Shown here in pieces: positions 1 to 6,457 of a stretch of DNA of 35,015 bases. Each line of letters opens with the position of its first letter. Positions within the stretch are counted from its first letter, which is position 1. The stretch spans positions 1-35,015 of IMG/VR virus record IMGVR_UViG_3300044619_000982. One strand, given 5' to 3'. A program made the translations under genes and the position numbers. This DNA is from a virus. The notes under the pieces are model-generated. The model was given only the letters and a program-made list of their open reading frames with translations. It was not told the DNA's origin and did not search any database.

Positions 1-1657
1 CCTGAAACGCGCTCAATGTCGTGGCCGCATTCGTGTCGTTGTTGTAGGCACCGAATTGCAGGACATTGACCGTATCAAGGTCGAGTTCCCAGATGGTCGC
101 CGCACTGTTCGAGGTGATGCGTGGCGTACCCGCACCAGCAGCTCCTGACGCCACCCGCTTGTACAGCGCCCCGCCACCGTCGCCGGTCGCGTAATAGCCC
201 GCCGTGCGGATGTGATTGATACCTGCGTCAATCGTTGCGCTGTTGACCGCCGACACCGTATCGAACTGGCCGACCATGCCCTGCGCCGTGGCGACGGAGA
301 CAGCCGTCGGAACGGCAGTGGATGATGTGCTGTTGGCGACAAAAGTGCGCGCGCCTTGCGTGGCGAGTTTACTTAAGGCAATCGCGGCGCTGGCATTCAC
401 GTCGCCGTCCACGATGACGCCCGTACCAATCGCCGTCACCCCGGCATTGCTGACTGTCACGTCACCCGTCAGGGCTGTCACGGTCGGGACGTTTGAGGCG
501 TTGCCCAACAGCACGCTGCCGCCCGTCATGCTGGCCAGCTTGCTGTAAGCGATAGCCGCCGAGGCATTCACGTCGCCGTCTACAATGACCCCTGCGCCAA
601 TGGCGGTGGTGAACGACCCCGTGCCCGACCCCGTCACGTCACCCGTGAGGGTTATAGTCTGGTCACCGCTGTTGGTTCCCGTCAGGCCCAAGTCGGTTTT
701 CAGTGTGGCCAGGGTGTTGACCTCAGGCGCACCCGAACCCGCCGTCTTTCTGTAAATCAGGCTTGAGGTGGCCATGTTGGCCATTTGCGATAGACCAACC
801 GCCCCTGCTGCAATCGTCGTGGCAAACGAGCCGGTGCCCGAACCAGTGACGTTGCCGGTAAGCGTGATTGTCTGGTCGCCAGAATTGGTGCCGGTCAGGC
901 CCAAATCAGTCTTGAGCGTTGCCAGCGTCTGGACTTCCGGGTCGCCCGTTCCGGCTGTCTTCCGGTAAATCAGGCTAGCCGTCGCCATGTCGGCCATTTT
1001 GGCCAAGGTCACGGCGTTGTTATCAATCGTCCAGACCGTGCCAGTCCCGGAAACCGTGATGTCGCCATAATCGGCGTCACTGACCGGGCCACCGCCACCG
1101 CCCCCACCACCCGGCGGGGTTGCCCATGTGCCGTCAGCACGCAGGAAATTGCTGGTGCCGCCGCCAGAGGCCGGGGTGATACCCTTCAGCGTGTCGGTGA
1201 AGACGTTCAGGCTCGCGACCGCAGTCGCGTCCAACGTCCACGTTGAACCGGCACTGGAAACGATTACGTCGCCCTTGTCGCCGTCGAGCGCAGTAATCCC
1301 GCCGCCGCTACCAGCCGTTAAAAAAAAAGCGGGGTTTGCCGCGCGAGGCTGGATATAGACCCGGAATTGTTCAGTATCACCCGCCGAAGTCTGCACCCGG
1401 AAATCGACGTGGCCATAACCAGCCAGGCGCTGGGTCAGGCGGGTCGTCGTGTTCGAGGCGTTGGAAATCACCACCCCGGTCGGCGTCCTTGTGACCAAGA
1501 CAATGGTGGCCCCGTCAAGGTAAGCCCCCATATCGACGATATAGGTCAGGTTGTCGTCGTCTTCTTGGTAGGCCAAGAACTCCTGCGGGTTGACGACAGA
1601 CAGACCACGGGTGGCATGGCGCTTGTTCTGGGCCAGCAATATGGTCCGGTCAGCCAT
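1..1657 (-). CDS. Tailspike / tail fibre protein, N-terminal part (runs off left edge)
   Basis: Leftward reading frame open for 552 codons from ATG 1657 to the window edge, so the C-terminus is missing. Residues 1-110 look like a particle-binding adaptor (start MADRTILLAQNKRHATRGL). A glycine run follows (FLRADGTWATPPGGGG...), then two 71-residue repeats containing LGLTGTNSGDQTITLTG, then shorter repeats containing VIVDGDVNASAAIA. Near the cut end the motif WELDLDTVNVLQFGAYNNDT resembles the entry of a pectate-lyase type beta-helix (VNVKQFGA... in many tailspikes), so a receptor-degrading spike is likely but its catalytic part is not in view. It lies downstream of the early leftward operon and a hairpin. 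A nine-T run in codons 110-113 is unusual. Function is inferred from architecture. Confidence 0.8.
   Translation of the reverse strand, partial: MADRTILLAQNKRHATRGLSVVNPQEFLAYQEDDDNLTYIVDMGAYLDGATIVLVTRTPTGVVISNASNTTTRLTQRLAGYGHVDFRVQTSAGDTEQFRVYIQPRAANPAFFLTAGSGGGITALDGDKGDVIVSSAGSTWTLDATAVASLNVFTDTLKGITPASGGGTSNFLRADGTWATPPGGGGGGGGPVSDADYGDITVSGTGTVWTIDNNAVTLAKMADMATASLIYRKTAGTGDPEVQTLATLKTDLGLTGTNSGDQTITLTGNVTGSGTGSFATTIAAGAVGLSQMANMATSSLIYRKTAGSGAPEVNTLATLKTDLGLTGTNSGDQTITLTGDVTGSGTGSFTTAIGAGVIVDGDVNASAAIAYSKLASMTGGSVLLGNASNVPTVTALTGDVTVSNAGVTAIGTGVIVDGDVNASAAIALSKLATQGARTFVANSTSSTAVPTAVSVATAQGMVGQFDTVSAVNSATIDAGINHIRTAGYYATGDGGGALYKRVASGAAGAGTPRITSNSAATIWELDLDTVNVLQFGAYNNDTNAATTLSAFQ
582..1007 (-). 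repeat. Two tandem 213-nt coding repeats in the tailspike
   Basis: Two successive copies, offset by 213 nt (71 residues), encode nearly the same sequence: MA(D/N)MAT(A/S)SLIYRKTAG followed by LATLKTDLGLTGTNSGDQ. The DNA is similar but differs at many third positions, so the duplication is old or kept by selection. Repeats of this kind form the shaft of phage tail fibres. Confidence 0.8.
1320..1328 (-). repeat. Homopolymer T9 (minus strand) inside tailspike codons
   Basis: Nine consecutive A on the plus strand give GCT TTT TTT TTA in the tailspike frame at codons 110-113. Gain or loss of one base brings a stop (TAA or TAG) within a few codons and would leave only the adaptor region. It is a candidate slippage site or a sequencing-sensitive spot. 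Confidence 0.6.
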
Positions 1658-1742
1658 GCACACACCTGAAAAGAACAGGCGCGCGCAAGGCCCGAGGCCC
1701 GCGAACGCCTGTTCAAGTTTGTCGTAACGGAGGAGGAGAAAC

Positions 1743-1779
1743 GGCGGGCAAACGCGAATCAGTACGCAGTTCGCCCGCT
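1743..1779. terminator. Hairpin between early operon end and tailspike
   Basis: The arms CGGGCAAAC (1745-1753) and GTTCGCCCG (1769-1777) pair 8 of 9, with extra outer pairs and an inner GCG/CGC pairing around an AATCAGTA loop. On the plus strand a short T run follows (1784-1787). On the minus strand, the direction of the flanking genes, no clear T tract follows, so it is a weak or factor-dependent terminator or an antitermination target. Confidence 0.45.
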
Positions 1780-1820
1780 AGCCGTTTTCTGAATTAGTTC
1801 TTTTCTGCGTGCAAGCGGAT

Positions 1821-2321
1821 TTATGTCCTGAAGCCGTAGTGCTTGGCCAAGGCGGTTGCCGCATGCCGCAGGAGGTTCAGGGCTTCGTTGGGACTGCCCC
1901 CATTGTGCTGCATCATCCACCGCCCGGCGCTGATACCGGATAGGGCGACCGCGTCCACCAACTGGACCGCATGACGGTGCAGGGTCATGAGGGCCGAGAT
2001 GGCGTGGTCACGGCGGGCTTGGGCGGCAAGGCGGGTATTCGACAGGTCACCCGTCGCCCCGCTGATGGCTTGCTGATAGCTGCCAATGCAGGCGGGCAGA
2101 AGACCCGCCAGGTAGGCGTCGGCGTGCCAACGCTTAAGGGCGTCGGCTTCGTGGGTGTCGATATAGCCCCGACGAAGGTACCAATCCGGCATATCCTGCT
2201 CCACCCTGACACGGCGGGTGGAGCGGTCGCGGGGGTCGGGCTGTTCAAAGACCCAGTGCGCATGGGTTCTGGCTTCGTCGGGGCCGTAGTCAGGGGGCTG
2301 GTCGTCGGGCTGGCGCTTCAT
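1821..2321 (-). CDS. Conserved phage protein, candidate late-gene regulator (DUF6456-like layout)
   Basis: A 166-aa acidic-to-basic soluble protein with no signal or membrane segment. A conserved-looking central part (YIDTHEADALKRWHADAYLAGLLP, residues about 53-76) leads to a C-terminal helical region ending ALNLLRHAATALAKHYGF. This pattern recalls DUF6456-type alphaproteobacterial phage proteins; I place it there only tentatively. It is the last gene of the leftward early operon, overlaps its upstream neighbour by 4 nt, and is followed by a hairpin before the first late-type gene. That is the position of lambda Q, so a late-transcription regulator or antiterminator is a reasonable inference without direct sequence proof. 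Confidence 0.6.
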   Translation of the reverse strand: MKRQPDDQPPDYGPDEARTHAHWVFEQPDPRDRSTRRVRVEQDMPDWYLRRGYIDTHEADALKRWHADAYLAGLLPACIGSYQQAISGATGDLSNTRLAAQARRDHAISALMTLHRHAVQLVDAVALSGISAGRWMMQHNGGSPNEALNLLRHAATALAKHYGFRT

Positions 2322-2560
2322 GGTGCGGCGGCAGCCTCTCGCAATGCACGCTTGAACTGCTCCGCTTCCATTTCGTCGCGCAATCGTTGCACGGCGCTTT
2401 CAATGTCGCGCAAAATGTCCCAAGTATAATCTACTACGTCGCTATTGCCTGACCTGATATTTCCCAAAAACATTTGGAAATCACCAATAGGTGCGATTGC
2501 CCTTTGATTTGCTTCATCCCAGACAATGCGAAATTTCAACTGGTCTAAGAAAGTCGTCAT
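2318..2560 (-). CDS. Small hypothetical protein of the early operon
   Basis: An 80-aa protein not recognised. It is overlapped at both ends by ATGA-type 4-nt junctions (start at 2560 inside the stop of the upstream gene, stop at 2318 inside the start of the next), which supports translation as part of the operon. The sequence is acidic with a C-terminal helix (DILRDIESAVQRLRDEMEAEQFKRALREAAAA) that may form a coiled coil. Local A+T is a little higher here than in neighbouring genes. Confidence 0.65.
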   Translation of the reverse strand: MTTFLDQLKFRIVWDEANQRAIAPIGDFQMFLGNIRSGNSDVVDYTWDILRDIESAVQRLRDEMEAEQFKRALREAAAAP

Positions 2561-2883
2561 GCTACGCCCTCACATTTGTTGTACATTTTTTTAAATTGGA
2601 TGATGTCCTGTTGCATGCGCTCAAAGTCCTCTTCTGTGTGAGAACCCAAGGCAATCAAGTAGGCTTTCAGGAACTCATAAGCTGGTTGCTGGCTACTCTC
2701 ATTGAGTGGCCTGAAGTATCTTCGACCCTCAAATCCAAGCCTCTCGCCCAGTTTCGCTGCCAAGACGTTCAGCCGCTCTTCTGCCGGGATATGTTTCATA
2801 GACGGGTTGCTGTAGTATCTCTCGAACACGTCACTGGCACACGCAATCGTTGCCGCCTTGTAACGGGGTTTAAAACTCGACAT
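2557..2883 (-). CDS. Hypothetical protein of the early operon
   Basis: A 108-aa protein starting MSSFKPRYKAATIACASDVFERYY. I chose ATG 2883 because an AGGAGG sequence lies upstream; an alternative ATG at 2922 adds 13 residues (MQNQLRDTGGLKA) overlapping the upstream gene. No family is recognised. It is rich in aromatic and basic residues and predicted soluble. As with its neighbour, A+T-rich codons stand out against the GC-rich operon, which may mean more recent acquisition. Confidence 0.6.
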   Translation of the reverse strand: MSSFKPRYKAATIACASDVFERYYSNPSMKHIPAEERLNVLAAKLGERLGFEGRRYFRPLNESSQQPAYEFLKAYLIALGSHTEEDFERMQQDIIQFKKMYNKCEGVA

Positions 2884-2888
2884 CGCCT

Positions 2889-3461
2889 TCAAACCTCCTG
2901 TGTCCCGTAATTGGTTCTGCAATTTTGCTGCGAGATGGCACGCTGTGCCGCAACGCTGGCCTTTAGGGCCTCGCTGACGCCCGGAAACTGACTGGCGGGT
3001 GCAGCGCTAGCCGAAGGTGCCTCCCCGCCGTCCACGACCTTCTGAAAGCCACTGTCGGCCTTCCAGCGAAGGACTTGTGCTGCGCGGTGCGCCATCTCTT
3101 CGGCTTCGGTTCGCCCGTCGCGGCAGAAATCTTGCTCAAGCTGAAGATGGCGCGGCAGTCCCGGTGGCGGCATCTGCTCGCGCATGATGTCCACCAGATT
3201 GGCAACCGTTGGCCAGTAGGTCGAGCGGCGGATGTGTTCGGTCAGCGCGGCGTTCAGCCGTTCGGCGGGATAGGCCCCGAGGCTTGCGTGCCATTCCGCC
3301 GCCATCAGCCGCATGTCCGCGCCTCGTCGCTCGCCGTAATTCGCCAAACAGCGGGCCAAGAGCCTGGCAACGTCAGTCGATGACGCGCGCTGCGGCAAAC
3401 CCGTGACGGGCAATGTCGGAAAGCTGTTCGAGTTGCGATTTTCCGCTATTTCGTTGACCAT
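2889..3461 (-). CDS. Candidate helicase loader / replisome organiser
   Basis: A 190-aa protein directly after the replication-initiator gene. Residues about 28-95 (ASSTDVARLLARCLANYGERRGADMRLMAAEWHASLGAYPAERLNAALTEHIRRSTYWPTVANLVDIM) have the helical layout and the YWPTVANL-type motif seen in phage helicase-loader-like proteins (G39P-like), followed by a low-complexity Ala/Ser tail. The start at 3461 overlaps the initiator gene by 89 nt, an unusually long overlap, but GGAG sits at normal distance before this ATG. Role: delivering the host replicative helicase to the origin; inferred from position and general resemblance. Confidence 0.55.
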   Translation of the reverse strand: MVNEIAENRNSNSFPTLPVTGLPQRASSTDVARLLARCLANYGERRGADMRLMAAEWHASLGAYPAERLNAALTEHIRRSTYWPTVANLVDIMREQMPPPGLPRHLQLEQDFCRDGRTEAEEMAHRAAQVLRWKADSGFQKVVDGGEAPSASAAPASQFPGVSEALKASVAAQRAISQQNCRTNYGTQEV

Positions 3462-4194
3462 TTCGCGCTCCGTGGGCGTTCAAGGCCCAGTTAATCCACG
3501 TCCGTTTCCAGTCGATTTTCGTAGCCCCGCCGCCGCTTTTTGCGGCCCAGTAGTTGGCGAATTTCGTGGCCTCGGCGCGCAAGTCGATGGCAGGCAACTG
3601 GCCTTCAATCCGCGCATTTTCGCCGTCTTCCAGCCAATCGTCGGGCACGACCGCGTCGGCCGGCCAGCGGGTTCCGCGAGCTTCGCGGCTTGGTTTTTTC
3701 AAAACGGGCTTGGCAGGGATTTGAGGTTCTGGTGGGTCAGCGCGAACAAGTTCGCGCGCCTCTCTAACTCCTTCCCCTTCCTGTTCCCCTTCCTGTTCCT
3801 GTTCCCCACGGACTTGCACTTGCTCAGGCATGTGCATGCACGTGCTTCCACCTGTTTCGACAGGTGCGGGGATTTCAGACTTGGATTCCCTTACGTTTAC
3901 TTGCTGATGCTTGTGCCAACTTGGAATGTGCGCGAACGTGCGCGCACCGACCTTGTACTTGACAACAAAGCCATATGAGGCGAGCGCCTCAAGCGCGGCA
4001 GCGAAGTCGATAGGGTCGTAAGGCAGCACGTCCAGCTTGATGGCGCGGGGCTTCCACTCAAAGCGCCCTTCCCGGTCGGCAACAGTCCACAGGCCCGCAA
4101 AGATGAGCCGCAGCGGAAAGCCTGAAGCCTGTTCCGCCTCAAACAGTTCTTCGTGGCGAAAGAACCCAGGCTTTATGGTTCTGATGCGCGCCAT
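3373..4194 (-). CDS. Phage replication initiation protein (O-like)
   Basis: A 273-aa protein starting MARIRTIKPGFFRHEELFEAE. Residues 1-100 resemble the N-terminal winged-helix region of phage replication proteins (FAGLWTVADREGRFEWKPRAIKLDVLPYD). A charged Glu/Gln linker (residues about 125-150) leads to a C-terminal part with FANYWAAKSGGGATKIDWKRTWINWAL, the W-rich motif common at the C-terminus of such initiators. ATG 4194 overlaps the stop of the upstream gene (TAATG). The linker DNA is rich in inverted and short direct repeats, as in lambda O where the origin lies inside the gene. Initiator assignment rests on architecture and on the neighbouring loader candidate and DnaA-like protein. 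Confidence 0.65.
   Translation of the reverse strand: MARIRTIKPGFFRHEELFEAEQASGFPLRLIFAGLWTVADREGRFEWKPRAIKLDVLPYDPIDFAAALEALASYGFVVKYKVGARTFAHIPSWHKHQQVNVRESKSEIPAPVETGGSTCMHMPEQVQVRGEQEQEGEQEGEGVREARELVRADPPEPQIPAKPVLKKPSREARGTRWPADAVVPDDWLEDGENARIEGQLPAIDLRAEATKFANYWAAKSGGGATKIDWKRTWINWALNAHGARNGQRNSGKSQLEQLSDIARHGFAAARVID
3740..3866. other. Candidate replication origin: cluster of repeats inside the initiator gene
   Basis: Within about 130 bp lie a perfect inverted repeat GCGCGAAC-AA-GTTCGCGC (3740-3757), iterated TTCC(T/C)GTTCC-like units (about 3768-3806), a palindrome GTGCATGCAC (3832-3841) and a perfect hairpin CACCTGT-TTCG-ACAGGTG (3849-3866). They fall in the low-complexity linker of the initiator gene. 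The repeats are visible; the origin role is inferred from the lambda precedent. Confidence 0.4.
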
Positions 4195-4754
4195 TAAAAC
4201 GCCTCCGCGAGTTGCTTGTTCTGCAAGGCCAGTGGCTTTGCCGTGTTCAAAATGATGCCAGCGTCGTTCAGGTCCGCGATGGGAACGCAGCGCCCCCACG
4301 TGTCGTTCAACTGGTCGCGGCGGCTCTGGGGCTTTTCCTCGTAGCGGTAGAGATTGCCTTCGCTGAAGGCCCACTGCTTCAGGGCGAAGAAATCCAGCGT
4401 GTGCAGTTCGTCCCGGTCGAGGAAGTGGTAGAGAAGAAGGTCAGCCTTCAGCTTGAACATCCAGCCGGGGTTCGACCCGCGTTCGGCGTGGGAATGGCGG
4501 TTGCTGAGATTGCGGTTTGACCACGTTTCAAGAAACAGGTTCCCCGTGTATCGGCTTTCAGCTTTCACCTCGACCGAGCGAAGGAAGCCCTGCTTGTTCG
4601 TGAACAGCATGTCGCCCACGGTTTCCTGCAAGGCCATGGCGAGCGGCCCCTTGTCGTTCCAGACAAGCTGCCCGTCCGTCTTCTCTTTGAGATACGGGCG
4701 CAGGATGGTCATGCTCTCGACTTCGACCATGCGGGCGGATTGGAAGGCTGACAT
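4194..4754 (-). CDS. Possible PD-(D/E)XK nuclease-fold protein
   Basis: A 186-aa protein. ATG 4754 is chosen because it overlaps the upstream stop (TAATG); the open frame extends further upstream but only antisense of that gene. Residues 45-66 contain GD (47-48), a short spacer and a hydrophobic strand ending VEVKAE (E62, K64), the D...ExK layout of PD-(D/E)XK nucleases. WMFKLKADLLLYHFLD follows and resembles the later strand-helix of such folds. No specific family is recognised. It sits between a DUF1064 operon member and the replication initiator, so a DNA-processing role is plausible. The nuclease assignment is an inference from motif spacing. Confidence 0.5.
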   Translation of the reverse strand: MSAFQSARMVEVESMTILRPYLKEKTDGQLVWNDKGPLAMALQETVGDMLFTNKQGFLRSVEVKAESRYTGNLFLETWSNRNLSNRHSHAERGSNPGWMFKLKADLLLYHFLDRDELHTLDFFALKQWAFSEGNLYRYEEKPQSRRDQLNDTWGRCVPIADLNDAGIILNTAKPLALQNKQLAEAF

Positions 4755-4969
4755 TATACCCTCACCGCATTGTTGATTTTGAACCGTGGCACCCCGCCGA
4801 CCATGTCGGAGCGGACGCCGATAACCGTGTGAGCGCTGTCGGTCTTTCCCTGGCTTTCGATTTCCACGTTGACCAGATAGCCACGGTCCGACCAGTAGGC
4901 CGTGATAATGCGGGCGAGCGCCTTTGCGCCCTCCACATTGCACCAGTCGCGTGTCGGCAGTTCCTTCAT
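4754..4969 (-). CDS. Small hypothetical protein of the early operon
   Basis: A 71-aa protein, MKELPTRDWCNVEGAKALARIITAYWSDRG at the N-terminus and a beta-rich C-terminal half (YLVNVEIESQGKTDSAHTVIGVRSDMVGG). The start overlaps the upstream stop by ATGA and its own stop overlaps the next start, so it is clearly part of the operon. The alternating pattern suggests a compact alpha-beta fold. No function is recognised. Confidence 0.65.
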   Translation of the reverse strand: MKELPTRDWCNVEGAKALARIITAYWSDRGYLVNVEIESQGKTDSAHTVIGVRSDMVGGVPRFKINNAVRV

Positions 4970-5277
4970 GCTTCCACCACGTCGATGTTGAGCAGCGCCT
5001 TCATGAGTTTGACCTTGAGGCGATAGGTCGGTAGGCGCACACCCTTCACGTCCAGAACGACGCGGGCCTGCTTTGCCTTGTCAAAGAAGATTTCGTCGGC
5101 CACGTAGTCGCAAATGTGGTGCCCGTTAATTTCCAGCCTGAACCGCACTTGGCGTTCAAGGTGGCTTATCTCCCCCGCCTTCTCGCGCAGCTTGCTTGCG
5201 CACCAATGCTGGTATTCACGCTGGCTGGCGAAGCGGCCCTCTTCGGTCGTCACTGGCTTGGCGCGATATTTGTTCAT
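4966..5277 (-). CDS. DUF1064 family phage nuclease-like protein
   Basis: A 103-aa protein starting MNKYRAKPVT. The pattern KYRAK...F(A)SQREYQHW (E21), LERQVRFRLEI, CDYVADEIFF (D57) and VVLDVKG (D76, K78) matches the DUF1064 family, thought to have a PD-(D/E)XK-like fold related to Holliday junction or VRR-type nucleases. Length is near the usual 100-130 residues and the putative metal-binding residues are kept. ATG 5277 is chosen over the longer open frame because the start overlaps the stop of the small upstream ORF (ATGA) and because the family begins at this KY motif. Likely role: processing of replication or recombination intermediates. Confidence 0.75.
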   Translation of the reverse strand: MNKYRAKPVTTEEGRFASQREYQHWCASKLREKAGEISHLERQVRFRLEINGHHICDYVADEIFFDKAKQARVVLDVKGVRLPTYRLKVKLMKALLNIDVVEA

Positions 5278-5366
5278 GGTTGCGCGGCCCCGGCAGGAGG
5301 GTGAAGCCGGAGCCGCGCGGGCACTGCACCGCCGGGCACGATTAGGCTGTGCAGTGCGTTGTTCAT
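5274..5366 (-). CDS. 30-aa coupled small ORF
   Basis: A 30-codon frame starting MNNALHSLIVPGGAVPARL. Its ATG overlaps the stop of the upstream gene (ATGA) and its stop overlaps the start of the DUF1064 gene (ATGA), so it exactly fills the space between two genes with coupled junctions. It may be a real microprotein or only a bridge that carries ribosomes to the next gene. No function is recognised. Confidence 0.45.
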   Translation of the reverse strand: MNNALHSLIVPGGAVPARLRLHPPAGAAQP

Positions 5367-5647
5367 ATGCCAGCCGCCTTTGTAAGCTGCGCGGCCTTCT
5401 CAGCGGTCGCGCTGGGGGCGGGCTTATCAAGAACCAACGCCGCCGGGTCGCGCACAGGCGTGCCCTTGATTTGCGCAGAGCAAATGCGCCAGTGCGCAAG
5501 CAGACGGTCAACCAAGTGCTGCTTTTTAGACATGGTGCCCAGACCGATAAGCGGGTCGCGGTTCACCTCGTCGATAATCTTGGCGATACTGTCGGCAGTC
5601 ATTTCCTGAATGCCGCTTTCGCGCTTGATAGCTTCAAGCAGTTTCAT
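5363..5647 (-). CDS. Hypothetical protein of the early operon
   Basis: A 94-aa protein, mostly helical (MKLLEAIKRESGIQEMTADSIAKIIDEVNRDPLIGLG...HLVDRLLAHWRICSAQIKG) with an Ala/Pro-rich tail. The start at 5647 lies 14 nt inside the end of the DnaA-domain gene and the stop overlaps the following small ORF. No family is recognised; no membrane segment or metal motif. Confidence 0.65.
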   Translation of the reverse strand: MKLLEAIKRESGIQEMTADSIAKIIDEVNRDPLIGLGTMSKKQHLVDRLLAHWRICSAQIKGTPVRDPAALVLDKPAPSATAEKAAQLTKAAGI

Positions 5648-6182
5648 GCTTCACCTCGTCCGTTTGGGGTTGACCCACCAGTCCCAGTTCAGCCAGTCGT
5701 TTCGCGCTGGCTTTTCTTGTCTGCCATTGGATTTCACGCTGCGTGGGAACGCGCGGGAGCTTCGGCAATCGCGGCGGTCGCGGCAGATTGATTGGCGGGC
5801 ACATGGTCGGCTGTGCCAGGTTGTGCATGACCGTCGTGTGGTCCTTGCCGCCGAAATATTGGCCTATGCGCGGATAGGACCACCCCCGCACTTCGCGGAG
5901 CCGGCGCATGGCGTCACGGCGCGCATAAACATAAGGTCGCTTGCGTTCGTTGCTGCACAAATCGGCAAAGGTGATAGCCGTGTTGTTCAGCGTGTTGTGC
6001 CACCACAGGATTTCTTCGACCAGCGAGCGCGTGTCTTGGCCCGGCGTGCGAATGTCGTCCGCAATCTTGCGCGCGTTCCAAATTGTCGATTCGGGGACAC
6101 GAAGGCGAAACGACGCCGCGCGCGTGCATTCATTGTGAATTGGTAAATTTGCGGTGGCGCATTCTTCCTTCACGATGACCAT
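5634..6182 (-). CDS. DnaA domain IV-like DNA-binding protein
   Basis: A 182-aa protein. Residues about 70-124 match the C-terminal DNA-binding domain of DnaA: ITFADLCSNER, ARRDAMRRLREVRGWSYPRIGQYF, then the signature GGKDHTTVMH (111-120). The AAA+ ATPase domain and domains I-II of full DnaA are absent, so it can bind DnaA-box-like sites but cannot hydrolyse ATP. A proline/basic tail follows. It is the second gene of the leftward early operon, just after the Cro-like regulator, with replication genes downstream. Likely roles: recognition of the phage or host origin, or transcriptional control; the choice is open. Family assignment is firm from the signature. Confidence 0.85.
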   Translation of the reverse strand: MVIVKEECATANLPIHNECTRAASFRLRVPESTIWNARKIADDIRTPGQDTRSLVEEILWWHNTLNNTAITFADLCSNERKRPYVYARRDAMRRLREVRGWSYPRIGQYFGGKDHTTVMHNLAQPTMCPPINLPRPPRLPKLPRVPTQREIQWQTRKASAKRLAELGLVGQPQTDEVKHETA

Positions 6183-6194
6183 GACAGTCTCCCC

Positions 6195-6413
6195 CTATTC
6201 TGCTGCGACGTTCTTTTCGCGATAGACTTGAAGAATGGCCGACGCGGTGACTTCGCCGTTCGTAGCCTCTTCAATGCGGGCCATAAGTTCTGGCCCCGGC
6301 CACTGGTTGCCCGTCTCAATGCGCGAGACGTTGGGCACGTTCGTGCCAATCAATTCGGCCACTTGGGCCTGTGTGAATTCGCGCTGTGTGCGCCAAGTCT
6401 TGAGGTCAATCAT
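6195..6413 (-). CDS. Cro-like HTH_XRE regulator
   Basis: A 72-aa protein starting MIDLKTWRTQREFTQAQVAELIGTNVPNVSRIETG, a classic XRE/lambda-repressor type helix-turn-helix at residues 8-36, with a short C-terminal helix region and no other domain. ATG 6413 is chosen because the HTH begins there; upstream extension would run through the operator. No Shine-Dalgarno sequence precedes it and the promoter -10 region ends only about 8 nt upstream, so its mRNA may be leaderless. It is the first gene of the leftward early operon, divergent from the repressor, as expected for Cro. Confidence 0.8.
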   Translation of the reverse strand: MIDLKTWRTQREFTQAQVAELIGTNVPNVSRIETGNQWPGPELMARIEEATNGEVTASAILQVYREKNVAAE

Positions 6414-6420
6414 GCCGCAA

Positions 6421-6448
6421 TCGTTACACGGGGTGTAATTTGCGTCAA
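6421..6448 (-). promoter_or_regulatory. Left early promoter (P_left)
   Basis: On the minus strand TTGACG (6448-6443) is followed after 16 nt by TAACGA (6426-6421). The -35 box is good and the -10 box weak. The operator 6424-6438 occupies the spacer and -10 region, so a bound repressor would block it. The same arrangement recurs at 6928-6955. Confidence 0.6.
6424..6438. promoter_or_regulatory. Operator O1, TTACAC-GGG-GTGTAA
   Basis: Perfect 6-bp inverted arms with a 3-bp spacer, over the left early promoter. The same motif is found at 6938-6952, and as TTGCAC-CGG-GTGCAA at 6904-6918. Likely bound by the repressor and/or the Cro-like protein. Confidence 0.7.
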
Positions 6449-6457
6449 GGGTAAAAC

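Noticed and set aside
216-548. Plus-strand frames in the first 1.7 kb
   Set aside because: They are antisense of the tailspike frame, which stays open for the full 552 codons from 1657 to the window edge.
1743-1779. Standard intrinsic terminator for the leftward operon
   Set aside because: The T run is on the plus-strand side only; in the leftward direction no T tract follows, so only a weak or factor-dependent role is claimed.
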